DNA of 64,000 nt, from contig NC_014165.1 of NCBI RefSeq assembly GCF_000092645.1, positions 4,125,977-4,189,976 on the forward strand, in the 5' to 3' direction. Source of the stretch: Thermobispora bispora DSM 43833 (GTDB lineage Bacteria > Actinomycetota > Actinomycetes > Streptosporangiales > Streptosporangiaceae). A program made the translations under genes and the position numbers. Below are positions 35,343 through 44,258 of this stretch, one piece after another; the stretch's first letter is position 1; every line of letters begins with the position of its first letter. The notes below the pieces were generated by a model. The model did no database searches and was not told where the DNA came from. It saw only the letters and a list, made by a program, of their open reading frames with translations.

Positions 35343-35936
35343 TCACCGGGCGAGCGGCCGCGCCACCGGGGGAAGCCGGTCCTCGTCGGCCACCGGCCAG
35401 GCGAGCGGGTCCGGGCCGAGCGCGACGAGCAGCGGGATCTGCTCCCTCGCCCATGGGGAGATCGGCATCGCCCCGCTCAGCACCCCCTCGGCGAAGGAGC
35501 CCCACGGCAGCCACTTCACCTCCGCGACCTCGTCGGGGTTGGGCCGCGCGTCCACGGAGACCACGGCGCGGTAGACCGGGCAGATCTCGTGCTCCACGGT
35601 CCCGTTCTCCATGACCGCGCGGTACGAGAAGTCCGGCAGCAGCAGGTCCACCCGCTCAACCTGGAGCCCGAGCTCGAAGGCGAGCCGGCGGATCACCGCG
35701 GCGTGGACCGGCTCGCCGGGGAGGGGGTGCCCGCAGCAGCTGTTGGTCCACACGCCCGGCCACGTGATCTTGTGGAGGGCCCGGCGGGAGACCAGCACCC
35801 GGCCGTGCTCGTCGAAGACGTAACACGAGAACGCGAGGTGGAGCGGGGTCTCGGGGCCGTGCACCTGGGCCTTCGGAGCCGTGCCGATCGCGTTCCCCTC
35901 GCGGTCGACCAGCACGACCAGTTCTTCGTTGATCAT
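35343..35936 (-). CDS. idi: Isopentenyl-diphosphate delta-isomerase, type I
   Basis: 197 residues, Nudix-type fold. Interconverts IPP and DMAPP. Active-site cysteine region TNSCCGHPLPGE, the Nudix-like helix VIRRLAFELGL, and the metal-binding EHEICPVY with the preceding YRAVMENGTVEHE are all present. ATG at 35936 gives the usual start MINEELVVLVDREGN. Stands alone between ino1 and an MFS gene. Confidence 0.95.
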   Translation of the reverse strand: MINEELVVLVDREGNAIGTAPKAQVHGPETPLHLAFSCYVFDEHGRVLVSRRALHKITWPGVWTNSCCGHPLPGEPVHAAVIRRLAFELGLQVERVDLLLPDFSYRAVMENGTVEHEICPVYRAVVSVDARPNPDEVAEVKWLPWGSFAEGVLSGAMPISPWAREQIPLLVALGPDPLAWPVADEDRLPPVARPLAR

Positions 35937-36096
35937 CAATCTCAGCCTACGCGAACCGATATCTGGAATTCCAGGCGACCTAAAACCGGGGCACCGCCCG
36001 GGGCGGCGCGGCCCACCCGTAACCGGACCCCCAAGGATGCGGCCGGTCAGGGAAACGCTCAGGGATCGCCCTGATGCCCGCCCCGATCGTCCCGCG

Positions 36097-36102
36097 TAGG
36101 CT
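36097..36102 (+). promoter_or_regulatory. -10 box (TAGGCT) of MFS gene, leaderless
   Basis: TAGGCT ends six bases before the GTG start, with no ribosome site in between, so the transcript probably starts at the start codon. Confidence 0.4.
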
Positions 36103-36108
36103 GTCGGC

Positions 36109-37434
36109 GTGAGCTTCGTCGCGGACCTGCGCACGCTCCTCCAGGGCCGGGACTTCCAGCGGCTGTACGGCACCCGCCTGGCCTCGCAGTTCTCGGACGG
36201 CCTCTTCCAGGCGGCGGTGGGGGGCTATGCGTTCTTCAGCCCGGAGCGGCAGGCGACGGCCGTGGCGATCGCCGCCGGGCTCGCCGTGCTGCTCCTGCCG
36301 TACAGCTTCCTCGGCCCCTTCGTGGGCGTGTTCATCGACCGCTGGTCGCGACGGCAGATCCTGGTCATCTCCCCGCTGCTGCGCGGGACGCTGCTGCTCA
36401 TCCTCGCCGCGCTCGTCCTCAGCCACGCCCCGGACTGGCTGTTCTACGGCACCGCGCTCGCCGTGCTCGGCGTGAACCGGTTCTTCCTCGCCGCGCTCGG
36501 GGCCTCGCTCCCCCACGTGGTGCCGCCCCACCGGCTCATGGCGGCGAACGCGATCACCCCCACCTCGGGCACGGTCGCCACGTTCCTCGGCGCCGTGGCG
36601 GGGTTCCTGCTCCGCTTCGTCGCCGGGCCGGACGCCGCGGGCACCGCGGCCCTGCTCGCGCTCTCCGGGCTCACCTACGGCGCGAGCGCGGCGATCGCGA
36701 GGGCCATGGAGCGGTCCCTGCTCGGCCCCGCGTACGACCCGGCGCTGCCGCAGGCGCGGGAGGCGCTCCGCAACGTGCTCCGCGGCCTCGCCGACGGCGC
36801 CCGGCACGTCGCCCGGCGGCGGGGCGCGGCCGGGGCGCTCGGCGCGATGGCGTCCCACCGCCTGCTGTACGGCATCCTGATCGCGGAGACCTACATCCTG
36901 TACCGCTACCACTTCACCGACGACGCGGACGCCGCGCTCGGCGGGATCGCGGTGGTGGTGGCGACCTCGGGCGCCGGCTACTTCCTCGCCGTGGTGGTCA
37001 CCCCCTGGGCGACCCGCCGGTTCCCCATCGAGACCTGGATCCCGCTGACGCTCGCCGCCTGCGGCGTGCTCGCCTTCGGCCTGTGCGTCACCTTCCACGA
37101 GTGGGGCTTCGCCGCCGCCGGGTTCGCCCTCGGCCTCGGCGGGCAGAGCGTGAAGATCTGCACGGACACCGTGGTGCAGCGGGACGTCGAGGACGCCTAC
37201 CTCGGCCGGGTCTTCTCCATCTACGACATGCTGTTCAACGGCATGACCGTGGCCGGGGCCGCCATCGCGGCCGCGCTCCTGCCCGCCGATGGCAGGTCGG
37301 TCACCACGCTGGCGGTCGCGTCCGCCGGCTACCTGCTCGGCGCCGCGGCGTACCGGCTCCTCGTGCCCCGGGCGGACCGGCCGCCGGTGCTCGCCACCGA
37401 GGCCGTCCTCCCCCAGCGGCAGCCGCCCTCCTGA
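36109..37434 (+). CDS. MFS transporter
   Basis: 441 residues with twelve predicted helices. Starts DLRTLLQGRDFQRLYGTRLASQFSDGLFQAAVGGYAFFSPERQ, and has the MFS loop GVFIDRWSRRQILVI between helices 2 and 3. Resembles actinobacterial drug-exporter-like MFS proteins. GTG at 36109. Substrate unknown. Divergent from idi. Confidence 0.9.
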   Translation: MSFVADLRTLLQGRDFQRLYGTRLASQFSDGLFQAAVGGYAFFSPERQATAVAIAAGLAVLLLPYSFLGPFVGVFIDRWSRRQILVISPLLRGTLLLILAALVLSHAPDWLFYGTALAVLGVNRFFLAALGASLPHVVPPHRLMAANAITPTSGTVATFLGAVAGFLLRFVAGPDAAGTAALLALSGLTYGASAAIARAMERSLLGPAYDPALPQAREALRNVLRGLADGARHVARRRGAAGALGAMASHRLLYGILIAETYILYRYHFTDDADAALGGIAVVVATSGAGYFLAVVVTPWATRRFPIETWIPLTLAACGVLAFGLCVTFHEWGFAAAGFALGLGGQSVKICTDTVVQRDVEDAYLGRVFSIYDMLFNGMTVAGAAIAAALLPADGRSVTTLAVASAGYLLGAAAYRLLVPRADRPPVLATEAVLPQRQPPS

Positions 37435-37772
37435 TCGCCGCGATACGCCCCGGCGGCACGGCGCGCCTGAACCGGTGTACGGCCCACGCCGCCGCGGCCA
37501 CCCGTATGCATCCCCGGGCCGCCGTCCCGGATGGCCCCCGCCGGCCGTGCCGCTCGCCCTCGGCCGTCCTGCACGCCCCTTACCGCATGCCCTCGGCCGG
37601 CCCCGCCGCATGATCGGCCGGCGGTGGATGACCCCGCCGGCGGCACCCGGCCGCATGACCCTCAGGCACCACCCGGCCGCACCGCCGCGCGACCACGGCC
37701 GGCCGTACCACGGCATCCCGGCCCGCGGTACGGCGTGCGCCGGCGAGAGCGCTCCGGTGGCCGCCCGGGGTC
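37435..37772. other. Gene-free spacer between MFS gene and cca
   Basis: 338 bp, very GC-rich, between convergent genes. It has short CGGCCG-rich and CCGCATG-type recurring motifs but no clear tandem period, no terminator I can defend, and no gene. Confidence 0.5.
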
Positions 37773-39224
37773 TCAGCCGCCGGAGCCGGACGGGAGCACG
37801 CCGTTGGCGCGCGCCCACTCGAGCAGCGCCTCCTTGGCGGCCTCCTTGCCGATCAGGCCCCGGTCCATCCGCAGGTCGAGCAGGAACTTGTACGCCTTCC
37901 CGACCAGCGGCCCCGGCGGGATGCCGAGGATCTCCTGGATCTCGTGGCCGTTCAGCTCGGGCCGGATCTTGGCGAGCTCCTCCTCCTTGGCGAGCCGCGC
38001 GATGCGCTCCTCGAGCTGGTCGTACGCGCGGGCGAGCGCGGCCGCCTTCCGCTTGTTCCGCGTGGTGCAGTCGGCCCGGGTGAGCTTGTGCAGCCGCTCC
38101 AGCAGGTGCCCGGCGTCCCGGACGTAGCGCCGCACCGCGCTGTCGGTCCACTCGCCCGAGCCGTAGCCGTGGAAGCGCAAGTGCAGCTCGACCAGCCGGG
38201 ACACGTCGGCCACCACGTCCTTGGGGAACTTGAGCTCGGTGAGCCGCTTGCGGGCCATCTGCGCCCCGACCACCTCGTGGTGGTGGAAGGTGACCCGCCC
38301 GTCCGGCTCGAGCCGCCGCGTCTTCGGCTTGCCGATGTCGTGGAGGAGCGCCGCCCAGCGGAGCACCCGGTCCGGGCCGCCCGTCTCCTGGGCGATCGCC
38401 TGCTCGAGCACGATCAGCGTGTGCTCGTAGACGTCCTTGTGCCGGTGGTGCTCGTCGATCTCCAGCCGGAGGTTCGGCAGCTCCGGCAGGACGCGCGCGG
38501 CGAGCCCGGTGTCGACGAGCAGGGTCAGCCCGGCGCGCGGGTGCGGCGCGCAGATCAGCTTGTCCAGCTCGTCGCGGATCCGCTCCGCCGACACGATGTC
38601 GATCCGCCCGGCCATGGCCGTCATCGCCTCGACCACCTCGGGCGCGACCGTGAAGCCGAGCTGCGCCGCGAACCGGGCCGCGCGGAGCATCCGCAGCGGA
38701 TCGTCGTCGAACGACTGCTCCGGGCTGCCGGGCGTGCGGAGCACCTTGGCGGCGAGGTCACCGAGCCCGCCGAAGGGGTCCACGAACACGTAGCCCGGGA
38801 GGCGCACGGCCATCGCGTTCACGGTGAAGTCCCGCCGGGACAGGTCGCCCTCGAGCGAGTCACCGAAGGAGACCTCTGGCTTGCGTGACGACGGGTCGTA
38901 CGACTCGCTCCGGTAGGTGGTGATCTCGAGCAGCCTGTCGCCCTTGCGGACGCCCACGGTCCCGAACTCGATGCCGATCGTCCAGACGGCGTCCGCCCAG
39001 TCCTTGACGATCTCCAGCACCTGCTCGGGGCGCGCGCTGGTGGTCAGGTCGAGATCCTTGCCGAGGCGGCCCAGGAACACGTCGCGCACGCAGCCGCCGA
39101 CCAGGGCCAGCTCGTGTCCGCGAGCCGCGAAGAGCTCGCCGAGCTCGTCGGCCACCGGGGCGATCCGCCGGAACAGCTCGTTCACGGCCCGCTGCTGTCT
39201 GTCGGTCAGATTCGATGCGGACAA
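37773..39224 (-). CDS. cca: CCA tRNA nucleotidyltransferase
   Basis: 483 residues. Adds CCA to tRNA 3' ends; both tRNA genes in this window lack CCA. Class II nucleotidyltransferase head with GGCVRD at 43-48 and the metal-binding D-L-D in KDLDLTT (57-62). Next come the RRDFTVNAMA motif, DDDPLRMLRAARFAAQLGF, and an HD domain (ALLHDIGKPKTR). TTG at 39224 with AAGGA upstream. Position before the DUF6049-murJ-sigM block matches mycobacteria. Confidence 0.96.
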   Translation of the reverse strand: MSASNLTDRQQRAVNELFRRIAPVADELGELFAARGHELALVGGCVRDVFLGRLGKDLDLTTSARPEQVLEIVKDWADAVWTIGIEFGTVGVRKGDRLLEITTYRSESYDPSSRKPEVSFGDSLEGDLSRRDFTVNAMAVRLPGYVFVDPFGGLGDLAAKVLRTPGSPEQSFDDDPLRMLRAARFAAQLGFTVAPEVVEAMTAMAGRIDIVSAERIRDELDKLICAPHPRAGLTLLVDTGLAARVLPELPNLRLEIDEHHRHKDVYEHTLIVLEQAIAQETGGPDRVLRWAALLHDIGKPKTRRLEPDGRVTFHHHEVVGAQMARKRLTELKFPKDVVADVSRLVELHLRFHGYGSGEWTDSAVRRYVRDAGHLLERLHKLTRADCTTRNKRKAAALARAYDQLEERIARLAKEEELAKIRPELNGHEIQEILGIPPGPLVGKAYKFLLDLRMDRGLIGKEAAKEALLEWARANGVLPSGSGG

Positions 39225-39362
39225 GGCTGGGTAGATCCTTCAGCTACGGAGTGGTTTCTCCCCCGGCGTCACGATCTCACCCGGCTCGGCGAGACCCGCG
39301 CCCAGGGATCACCAGGCTACGGCCCGTTCGGGGAGGTTGGACGATGCAAGGAGCATATTGAG

Positions 39363-39926
39363 ATGAAAGACGCTCTCGCGATCCACCGCTGGCTCCTCGC
39401 ACACCAGATCCACCATGAGATCGTACGTCTTCCCCGTCCCTTGACGTGCTCGGACGAGCTGCCCCTGGTGCTCGGTGTGGCCCCGGAGACCTGCGTTCAC
39501 GCCTCCGTCTTCGAGGTCTGGCCCCGGGACGGCCGCGGCCCGGGCGGCGCGGCCGCGGTCCCGGTGGCCGTGATCTGCGCGGTGAGCGCCGCGCTCACCT
39601 CGGCGGTGGTCGCGGCGGCCCTGCGGGCGCACCGCGCCCAACCGGCCTCCCCCTTCCAGGTGAACCTGCTGACCGACTACCCGGACCGGCTGATCTGCCC
39701 GCTGCTGCTCCCGGAGGGCCTGCCGGTGCTGGTCGACCGGCGGCTCTTCGACCGGCTCGGGCCGTACGACGTGGTGCACACCCCCACCGGTGAGCGGTTC
39801 ACCGTGTTGCGGGTGCGAGCGGCGCAGCTCGCGGCCCTGTTACCGGGCCGGCGGGTGGACTTCCTCCCCCGCCACGAAACCGGGCCGGCGGCCGTGGCCG
39901 CCCAGTGCACGCGGCACAGGCCCTAG
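39363..39926 (+). CDS. YbaK/prolyl-tRNA-editing domain protein
   Basis: 187 residues. ATG at 39363 with AAGGAG upstream. The sequence follows the YbaK fold: IHRWLLAHQIHHEIVRLPRPLTCSDELPLVLGVAPETCVHASVF at the start, then a helical insertion and FQVNLLTDYPDRLICPLLLPEGLPVLVDRRLFD. Relatives deacylate mis-charged tRNA. The usual catalytic lysine region (K79-type) is not obvious here, so activity is uncertain. Confidence 0.75.
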   Translation: MKDALAIHRWLLAHQIHHEIVRLPRPLTCSDELPLVLGVAPETCVHASVFEVWPRDGRGPGGAAAVPVAVICAVSAALTSAVVAAALRAHRAQPASPFQVNLLTDYPDRLICPLLLPEGLPVLVDRRLFDRLGPYDVVHTPTGERFTVLRVRAAQLAALLPGRRVDFLPRHETGPAAVAAQCTRHRP

Positions 39927-39929
39927 CAT
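39924..39929 (+). promoter_or_regulatory. -10 box (TAGCAT) of DUF6049-murJ unit
   Basis: TAGCAT overlaps the stop region of the YbaK-like gene and ends nine bases before the next GTG, which would make the transcript leaderless or nearly so. Confidence 0.45.
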
Positions 39930-39938
39930 TCTGGGCGT

Positions 39939-42383
39939 GTGCCGTACCCGCCCGCCGGCTCGCTCATGATCCGTAAAGCCGTTCTGCTGACCGTGCTGGC
40001 CGCCCTGCTCGCCATGGCGGGGCTGGCCGGTACCGCTGCCGCGGCGCCGGATCGCGCGCGCAGGGCCGCGGACCCGCTCGTCCTCGGGCAGATCACCCCG
40101 GCGATCGCGCGATCCCCGTCCGCACCGATCACGATCGCCGGGACGTTCACCGGCACGTCGGCGTCCGTCCATGTGCGCCTCCACTACTCGCCGGGCCGGC
40201 CGTTCCGGCTCCGCTCCGAGATGGCGGCGTTCCTCGCCGACCGTGGCTACGTCACCACCAGGTACAGCACCAAGATCCACTTCGCCGCGGTCCAGTCGGG
40301 CAGGCTGCCCTTCCAGCTCTCGGTGACCCCCCAGGAGCTGGGCATGTCCCAGTTCGGGGTCTATCCCCTCGCCATCGAGGTGCTCGACGCGAACAGCGGG
40401 CAGCGGATCGCGATCAAACGGACGTTCCTCACCTACGCCCCGGAGGACGCGGAGATCCCCCGGATCGGCCTCGCCGTGGCGCTGCCGCTCACCGAGCGCC
40501 CGCACCGCGCCGACGACGCCACGTTCATGGACGACGAGCTGCGCGCGTCGATCACCTCCGGCCGCCTCGCGGGCCTGCTCAAGGTGGCCGGCACCGCGGC
40601 CGGGAAGCAGGCCACCTGGTTCGTCGACCCCGCGGTGCTCGACGACGTGCACGCCGTCTCGGCCGGCCGGTACACGGTGAAGACCGCCGACGGCGGCCGG
40701 CGCATGCCCGCCGACCAGGCGGCGAGCCGGTGGCTCGCCGATCTGCGCACGGCGCTCGCCGACGCCACCGTGTTCGCCCTGCCGTACGCGGATCCGGACC
40801 TGACCGCGCTCATCCACAACGGGCTGGAGGCGCCGGCCGTGGCCGCGATCCAGCGGGGCGGGGCGGTCGCGACGGAGCTGCTCGGCAAGCAGGTCCCCAC
40901 CTCGATCCTCTGGCCCGCCGGTGGGCGGCTGGACCGGGACACGCTCGACGAGCTCGCCGTGTCCGGGGTGCGGACCGTGCTGCTCGACGGGGACACCCTC
41001 CCGGAGCGGCAGGCGGCCGGCCAGGAGACCGCCACCCCGGGCACCACCGCGGCCACCCCGCGCGAGCACCCCGAGCCCGCGGTCCGGATCGACACCGTGG
41101 CCGACGAGCAGGTGACCGCGCTCCTCGCCGACCCGGTCCTGAGCGGGATCCTCACCGACGACGTCTCCGGGACCGGGGACGCCGCCCTCCTCGCCCGGCA
41201 GCGGTTCCTCGCCGAGACCGCCCTGCTCGCGTCCCAGCGGCAGGAGCAGAGCCGGTCGCCGGCCGCCGGCACCAGGGCCACCGGCCGTGGCGGCACCAGG
41301 GCCGCCGGCCGCGCCACCGAGGTCCAGCTGATCGCGGCCCCGCGGAAGCGGCCGTGGACCCCGAACCCCACGGCGCTGTCCGGGCTGCTCAACGCGGCCG
41401 CCGAGGCCCCGTGGCTGCGCATGGTCCCGCTCACCGAAGCCGGCACCGGCAACGCGCCCACCGCCCGCACCGACCTGGTCTACGGCGATCAGGACCGCGG
41501 CGCCGAGCTCGGCCGCTCCTACCTCGGCACGGTCCGCCGGCTCAGCCAGCAGGCCGACGCCGTGGCGACCATCACCAAGGAGCACACGCCGCTGTTCAAC
41601 GCGGCGATCCTCCGGATCACCTCGGTCGCCTGGCGGGGCGACCGCAAGCGCACCCGGTTCGCCAAGCAGCTCGACGCGGCGATCGCGAACCGCCTCGGCA
41701 AGGTCACGGTGATCGACACGCCGCGGACCATGGCCGGGACCGACGGCCAGGTGCCGGTGAGCGTCGCCAACAACCTCGACAAGGACATCACCGTCAAGAT
41801 CAGGGTCACCTCGAAGGACGCCTCCCGGCTGGCGATCGACGTGCCCGGCGGGGTCTTCGAGACCGACCTGATCACCGTGCTGCCGGGCCGTACCCAGCTG
41901 GTGAACGTCCCGGTGACCGTCCCCGGCGGCGGAGGCGACGCGACCATCGGGATCCAGCTCCTCACCGCGGAGGGCAAGCGGTACGGCAAAGAGGTGCACG
42001 TCACCGTGCACGCCACCGACTACACCGGCATCGCCCTCGCCATCGTCGGGGCCGGTTCGGCGATCATGCTGGCCGCCCTCGTGCTCCGCCTGATACGGCG
42101 GCGGCGACGGCCCCCCGCGGCCGGGGAGCAGCCCGGACGGGCGCCCGGGCCCGCCCCGCAGACCCCTTCGGCGGAGCCCGCCGGCCCCTCGGCGGAGCCC
42201 GCCGGCGAGGCGGCCTCCGATCGGTCGGCGGAGCCCGGGCCGGCCGAGCGGTCCCCGCGGCCCGAGCCCGCGCGGCCGTCCGGGCCGTCCCAGGCGTCCG
42301 GGCGATCGCAGCCGTCCGGGCCGCCGGAGCCGGCGGCCCGCGCCCAGGAGCCGGCCGTACCCGCGGACCGGCCTCCGGAGTAG
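39939..42383 (+). CDS. DUF6049 family secreted membrane-anchored protein
   Basis: 814 residues. N-terminal signal peptide (KAVLLTVLAALLAMAGLAGTAAAAP), a large extracellular region, one C-terminal membrane helix (IALAIVGAGSAIMLAALVLRLI) with a basic stop-transfer, and a Pro/Ser/Glu-rich cytoplasmic tail of about 100 residues containing AEPAG repeats. GTG at 39939. It occupies the place of mycobacterial Rv3909, directly before murJ, and is presumably a cell-envelope factor. The exact role is unknown. Confidence 0.88.
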   Translation: MPYPPAGSLMIRKAVLLTVLAALLAMAGLAGTAAAAPDRARRAADPLVLGQITPAIARSPSAPITIAGTFTGTSASVHVRLHYSPGRPFRLRSEMAAFLADRGYVTTRYSTKIHFAAVQSGRLPFQLSVTPQELGMSQFGVYPLAIEVLDANSGQRIAIKRTFLTYAPEDAEIPRIGLAVALPLTERPHRADDATFMDDELRASITSGRLAGLLKVAGTAAGKQATWFVDPAVLDDVHAVSAGRYTVKTADGGRRMPADQAASRWLADLRTALADATVFALPYADPDLTALIHNGLEAPAVAAIQRGGAVATELLGKQVPTSILWPAGGRLDRDTLDELAVSGVRTVLLDGDTLPERQAAGQETATPGTTAATPREHPEPAVRIDTVADEQVTALLADPVLSGILTDDVSGTGDAALLARQRFLAETALLASQRQEQSRSPAAGTRATGRGGTRAAGRATEVQLIAAPRKRPWTPNPTALSGLLNAAAEAPWLRMVPLTEAGTGNAPTARTDLVYGDQDRGAELGRSYLGTVRRLSQQADAVATITKEHTPLFNAAILRITSVAWRGDRKRTRFAKQLDAAIANRLGKVTVIDTPRTMAGTDGQVPVSVANNLDKDITVKIRVTSKDASRLAIDVPGGVFETDLITVLPGRTQLVNVPVTVPGGGGDATIGIQLLTAEGKRYGKEVHVTVHATDYTGIALAIVGAGSAIMLAALVLRLIRRRRRPPAAGEQPGRAPGPAPQTPSAEPAGPSAEPAGEAASDRSAEPGPAERSPRPEPARPSGPSQASGRSQPSGPPEPAARAQEPAVPADRPPE

Positions 42384-42438
42384 TCGACCCGTGGACGGCC
42401 GGGCCACCCACCCGGCCGTCAGGACGTGAAGGAAGACC

Positions 42439-44037
42439 ATGAGCAGGATGCTGCGGGCCAGCGCGATCATGGCGGCCGGCACGATGGTCTCGCGGCTCAC
42501 CGGCTTCGTCCGCACCGCGTTGCTCGCCGCCGCCGTGGGCACGCTCGCGCTCGGCGACGCGTACAACGCCGCCTACCAGATCCCCTACATCCTGTTCGAC
42601 CTGCTCCTGCAGGGGGTGCTGAGCAGCGTCATCGTGCCGATGATCGTGCGGGCGCAGCAGCGCGACCCGGACGGCGGGCAGGCCTTCGAGCAGCGGCTGA
42701 TGACCCTCGCCGTGGTCGGGCTCTCCGCGGTCGCCGTGGTCGGCGTGCTCCTCGCCCGCCCGATCATGGAGCTCTACACCGCGGAGAACTGGTCCGAGCA
42801 CAAGATCGAGGTCGCCACGACCCTGGCGCGGTTCATGCTGCCGCAGATCGCGTTCTTCGGGGTCGGCGCCATGGCCGGGGCGATCCTCAACACCCGGGAC
42901 CGGTTCGGCGCCCCCATGTGGGCGCCGGTGGTCAACAACATCGTGGTCATCGGGGTGCTCTGCGCCTACTACGCGATCGGCACCTCGGACATCGAGCGGG
43001 TCACCGACCGGGACCTCATGCTGCTCGGCATCGGCACCACGGCCGGCATCGTGGCCCAGGCGATCGTGCTGATCATCGCGCTGCACCGGGTCGGGTTCCG
43101 GTTCCGTCCCCGGTTCGACCTGCGCGGCTCCGGCCTCGGCGAGGCGGTCAAGAGCGCGGCCTGGACGTTCGCGTTCGTCGCGATCAACCAGCTCGGCTTC
43201 CTCGTCACCACCAAGCTCGCCACCGGCGCCGGTGAGCGGGCCCCGGGCGCGGGCAACAGCGCCTACGCGTACGCGTTCCAGCTCTTCCAGCTCCCGTACG
43301 GGATCATCGCGGTCTCCGTGATCACCGCGATGCTGCCCCGGATGAGCCGGCACGTGGCCGACGGCGACCTCGGCTCGGCCCGGGCGGAGTTCGCCTCGGC
43401 GGTCCGGCTGGTCTCGTCCGCGATCGTCCCGGCCGGCCTGCTCCTGCTCGTCCTCGGCCCGGCCGTGACCACGGTGATCTTCTCGTACGGCCACATGACC
43501 ACCGGGAACGCGCTCTACATCGGGCACGTGCTGCAGGTCTTCGGCCTCGCCCTCGTGCCGTTCTCGATCTTCCAGCTCCTGCTGCGGGTCTTCTACAGCT
43601 TCGGCGACACCCGGACCCCGGCCGGCCTGGCCGCGATCAACGTCACGCTCAACGCGTCGCTGAGCGTGGTCGCGTACCTCACCCTGCCGCCGCGCTACAT
43701 CGTGATCGGGCTCGCCTCCTCGTTCCTGATCACCTACTCGGTGGGCGGCGTGATCGCCTGGTCGCTGGCGAGCCGGAAGATCCACGGGCTGGGCGGCCAG
43801 GAGGTGCTCGCCGGGCTGTCCCGGATGTTCCTCGCCGCGATCCCGGCCGCGGCGGCCGCGCTCGGCGTGCTCTGGCTCGTCCGCGAGGTGACGGAGATCA
43901 CCGTGATCACCGCGGGGATCGTGCTCGTGGCCGGCGGCGGGCTGGGCCTCCTGCTCTACGTCGCCATCGCCCACCGGATGCGGGTGCCGGAGATCAACTC
44001 CATCATTGGGCTGGTGGCGAGCCGGGTAGGACGGTAA
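42439..44037 (+). CDS. murJ: Lipid II flippase MurJ
   Basis: 532 residues, fourteen predicted helices, MVF fold. Moves lipid II across the membrane for peptidoglycan synthesis. Begins MLRASAIMAAGTMVSRLTGFVRTALLAAAVG, with the conserved TMVSRLTGFVR motif, and has FQLPYGIIAVSVITAMLPRMSRH, also conserved. In mycobacteria MurJ is fused to a pseudokinase; here the pseudokinase is encoded separately just downstream. Confidence 0.95.
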   Translation: MSRMLRASAIMAAGTMVSRLTGFVRTALLAAAVGTLALGDAYNAAYQIPYILFDLLLQGVLSSVIVPMIVRAQQRDPDGGQAFEQRLMTLAVVGLSAVAVVGVLLARPIMELYTAENWSEHKIEVATTLARFMLPQIAFFGVGAMAGAILNTRDRFGAPMWAPVVNNIVVIGVLCAYYAIGTSDIERVTDRDLMLLGIGTTAGIVAQAIVLIIALHRVGFRFRPRFDLRGSGLGEAVKSAAWTFAFVAINQLGFLVTTKLATGAGERAPGAGNSAYAYAFQLFQLPYGIIAVSVITAMLPRMSRHVADGDLGSARAEFASAVRLVSSAIVPAGLLLLVLGPAVTTVIFSYGHMTTGNALYIGHVLQVFGLALVPFSIFQLLLRVFYSFGDTRTPAGLAAINVTLNASLSVVAYLTLPPRYIVIGLASSFLITYSVGGVIAWSLASRKIHGLGGQEVLAGLSRMFLAAIPAAAAALGVLWLVREVTEITVITAGIVLVAGGGLGLLLYVAIAHRMRVPEINSIIGLVASRVGR

Positions 44038-44065
44038 GGGTCGGGAGAGTGAGCGGCAAGCGGCA

Positions 44066-44132
44066 GGTAACCCGAAAGTCCGATTCGAGCGTCTTCGATC
44101 GGGAAGGTGGGAAGCACCCGACGCACTAGCAT
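44066..44132 (+). promoter_or_regulatory. Candidate SigM-type and sigma-A promoters before pseudokinase-sigM
   Basis: GGTAACC (44066-44072) and CGTC (44090-44093), 17 bases apart, resemble an ECF promoter of the GGAAC-N16/17-CGTC class. TAGCAT (44127-44132) further on looks like a sigma-A -10 box. Together they suggest basal plus autoregulated expression of the operon that contains sigM. Confidence 0.35.
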
Positions 44133-44258
44133 GGATCCCCTGGGAGTGATCCATACGGACACGACCTGGGTTCGGACCGAACGGAAGCGGGAAGGCGTGG
44201 GCGGAAGCACCCGGGATCGGCTCAGGCACGCCGGTGGGCCCCGGACGGGGGCGGCCCT

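Noticed and set aside
39840..42566. A 908-codon minus-strand frame opposite the DUF6049 gene
   Set aside because: Shadow of a gene supported by signal peptide, membrane helix and conserved position.
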